A stretch of 64,000 nucleotides of DNA from Phylloscopus collybita (taxonomy: Eukaryota > Chordata > Aves > Passeriformes > Phylloscopidae), in the NCBI GenBank assembly GCA_027886175.1, contig JAJNNQ010000126.1, positions 2,792,001 through 2,856,000 on the forward strand. Direction: 5' to 3'. Shown here in pieces: positions 62,236 to 64,000 of the stretch. The position numbers and the translations under genes were made by a program. Every line of letters begins with the position of its first letter. The stretch's first letter is position 1. Below the pieces are notes generated by a model. It did no database searches. It had not been told where the DNA came from and saw only the letters and a program-made list of their open reading frames with translations.

Positions 62236-63279
62236 TGTCTTGGGTTGTGGAGCCAGGGGTGTGTATTCTGTTTTCATCTGTTAAAAGCAGTTGGAGAGAT
62301 GCCTTTTTTTCTTTATCTCTTGTAACTCAAGGGGGAGAAGGGCCAGATGTCTTCTGACTATGGGCCATTAACACCCCCCCCCCCGGACTACACCCTCCCC
62401 AGAGGTGCATCCACATTCCATCATCGTATTGTGAGATGCATCATACCCCCTGGCAGTGGGAGGAGGGGTGGAGCAGGCAGTTCCTACCTGGATAAAACTG
62501 AGACACAGGAACACAAAAGCTGCTAGATTCACCTGATTTCTGAGAGGAAGACCAGACCTCATCTCACCATCACCAGACCCCATCTCACCATCACCAGATC
62601 CCTTCTCACCACCCTGTTGCCATGCCCATGCCTGCTTGTTTTGATTTTGGGAACTCTATTCCCAGGCACGGTCTTGAAGCACAAGGTCATGTTTGGTAAA
62701 CTACCGAAGCTCCCACATCTGTTCCCAGAGGAGGGGCTTCAGTGATGGTCTCTGGAAATTGACCAGTGGTTCCCAAGGGTCCCACCTCTGGGGTGGGCAA
62801 TTTGTAAAATGTACAAAAGGAGTCAGGAAAATAAAGGAGGGGTCTCTTGCTTGCAAGAGCTCCACGCAGCCTCATTGATGCACTCCCTGCCTCGTTCATG
62901 AACGTCCTCACCAGTTATACCACCCCTTGACCCTTTTGCTACAAGATCATCTCTACTTCACCAGAACCACATCTGCCACTCCAGGAGGACTCACTTTTGG
63001 ACTGGTTCCAACAGGGTGTCAGGTTATAGCCCTGACTCTGTCAGGGTTCTTCAAAATTGTTGCTTGTTTTTTTGCTGGTTTGGTTGGGTGATTTTGTTTT
63101 CTACTACATTTGTATTGTTAATATTCCTAGTAAAGAACTGTTATTCCTATTCCCAAATCTTTGCCTGAAAGCCCTTGATTGCAAATTTATAATTTGGCGG
63201 GGAGTGAGGGGTTTACATTCTACATTCCAAGGGAAACCCCAGTTTCCCTGGCTGATACCTGTCTTTTCAAACCAAGACA
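62236..63279 (+). mobile_element. solo LTR, copy 8 (subfamily B-like), TSD ACAGG, with nested insertion
   Basis: It begins TGTCTTGGGTTGTGG, ends CCAAGACA, and is flanked by perfect ACAGG at 62231-62235 and 63280-63284. Its 1044 bp include a 305-bp foreign insert plus 6 bp duplicated target. Without these it is about 733 bp, the normal size. The ACCATCACCAGA unit is tandemly repeated at 62565-62605. The TATA-like GGATAAAAC lies near 62490 and AGTAAAG near 63130. Confidence 0.93.
62615..62919 (+). mobile_element. nested LTR-like element, 6-bp TSD CCACCC
   Basis: This foreign segment interrupts LTR copy 8. It starts TGTTGCC, contains AATAAA at 62830-62835, and is bordered by perfect CCACCC at 62609-62614 and 62920-62925. 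A 6-bp duplication and about 300-bp length suit a class II (ERVK/alpharetrovirus-like) LTR. The 3' end (GTTATA) is not the usual CA, so the class is tentative. Confidence 0.75.
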
Positions 63280-63284
63280 ACAGG

Positions 63285-64000
63285 CAACACCAGCAGCAAG
63301 GAAGAGGAGAGAAAGAGCAAGGAAAAAAGCTAGCAGCCTCAGATATAATTTAGACTTTCATTCAGTTTTGCTACTATTTCAAAACTGGTTTGTCATCACT
63401 AAGTCAGTGGCAGGATCAAGTATCAAAAATTGTAGTAAGAAGTTCTGTGTTCTGTTGGTTTCACTTGTAGCCAGTCTCATACTCTCCAAAAACTGGGCAG
63501 GCACACTGGCACTCTGGAGTGAGAACAAGAAGTCCAAATAGTGAATTTTGGAGTGATTAATAACAAGAGGCAGGTGTTATGCTCTGCAGTTGATAGGGAT
63601 CTAGACAGAAATTTTGTGGTGATTTGTGTGTTTGCACATGTAAATCTCAACAGAAATTTAGGGGAATAATATAGTGGCAAATAAACAGTAGAGGCTAGTC
63701 AGAATCAAGGAAATTCCAGCCAAGAAATTTAGTGTATTTGTACTGGCAAAGAGAGAAAAGTAACCATTGACACCTGGGGAACAACTTTCTCCTACATGTT
63801 TCTTTACACCCTGAGGTGAAAATTCAAAAGAAGGGCCAGGTAAACCCAAAGGTTACAAAGCAGCTGATTTCTAAGAATCTCCATGTGGAAAGAAACCATT
63901 GTAATAGTTTCTGGGGAAGACAAGAAGGCATATCAATTGAGGATTGCTTTGAGACCATGGTCTTGGTGGAATTTTCACTGCTCACCTTCCTGTTTTCAAA
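63285..64000. other. intergenic, nothing recognised
   Basis: No gene, RNA or repeat recognised. Confidence 0.5.

Noticed and set aside
1..64000. F2RL1, AGGF1, tRNA or rRNA genes, CRISPR arrays or bacterial-type operons
   Set aside because: None was seen. The neighbours expected from vertebrate synteny must lie outside the window, and the other classes do not fit this DNA.

Overview
The window is vertebrate nuclear DNA, almost certainly from a bird. It has spliced genes with GT/AG introns, many truncated CR1-type LINE tails and solo LTRs, and no mammalian SINEs. A songbird is my best guess, because of the recent LTR load, but that is inference. Two protein-coding genes can be reconstructed exon by exon, both on the + strand: S100Z (coding exons 11993-12133 and 13271-13429, 99 residues) and CRHBP, the corticotropin-releasing hormone binding protein (seven coding exons between 26620 and 35274, 322 residues). 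S100Z followed by CRHBP is the known vertebrate gene order. The usual neighbours, F2RL1 upstream and AGGF1 downstream, are not visible here.

Layout: 1-11.9 kb holds no recognisable coding gene. It contains two LTRs, two CR1 fragments and a pure T48 tract. S100Z occupies about 12.0-14.6 kb. The 15.8-18.0 kb stretch has two independently inserted LTRs in the same orientation with a short open frame between them. The 18-26.2 kb stretch is intergenic and holds a repeat-free block near 21.3 kb that looks like conserved non-coding DNA. CRHBP, with a TATA box at 26518 and a poly(A) signal at 35791, fills 26.5-35.8 kb. From 36 to 64 kb there is no gene I can support. That region is a mosaic of LTRs, CR1 pieces, a large TTCC microsatellite, possible regulatory DNA and a compact minus-strand LTR retroelement with paired 344-bp ends (58733-60754).

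The most notable structure outside the genes is one LTR family (termini TGTCTTGG/CCAAGACA, usually 5-bp target duplications) present eight times in 64 kb. It falls into two apparent subfamilies. It carries a variable 20-bp tandem repeat, and one copy is split by another LTR-like element with a perfect 6-bp target duplication. No retroviral genes with intact coding capacity were seen. The two host genes are functionally unrelated as far as is known: S100Z is an EF-hand calcium sensor and CRHBP a secreted CRH/urocortin-binding glycoprotein.
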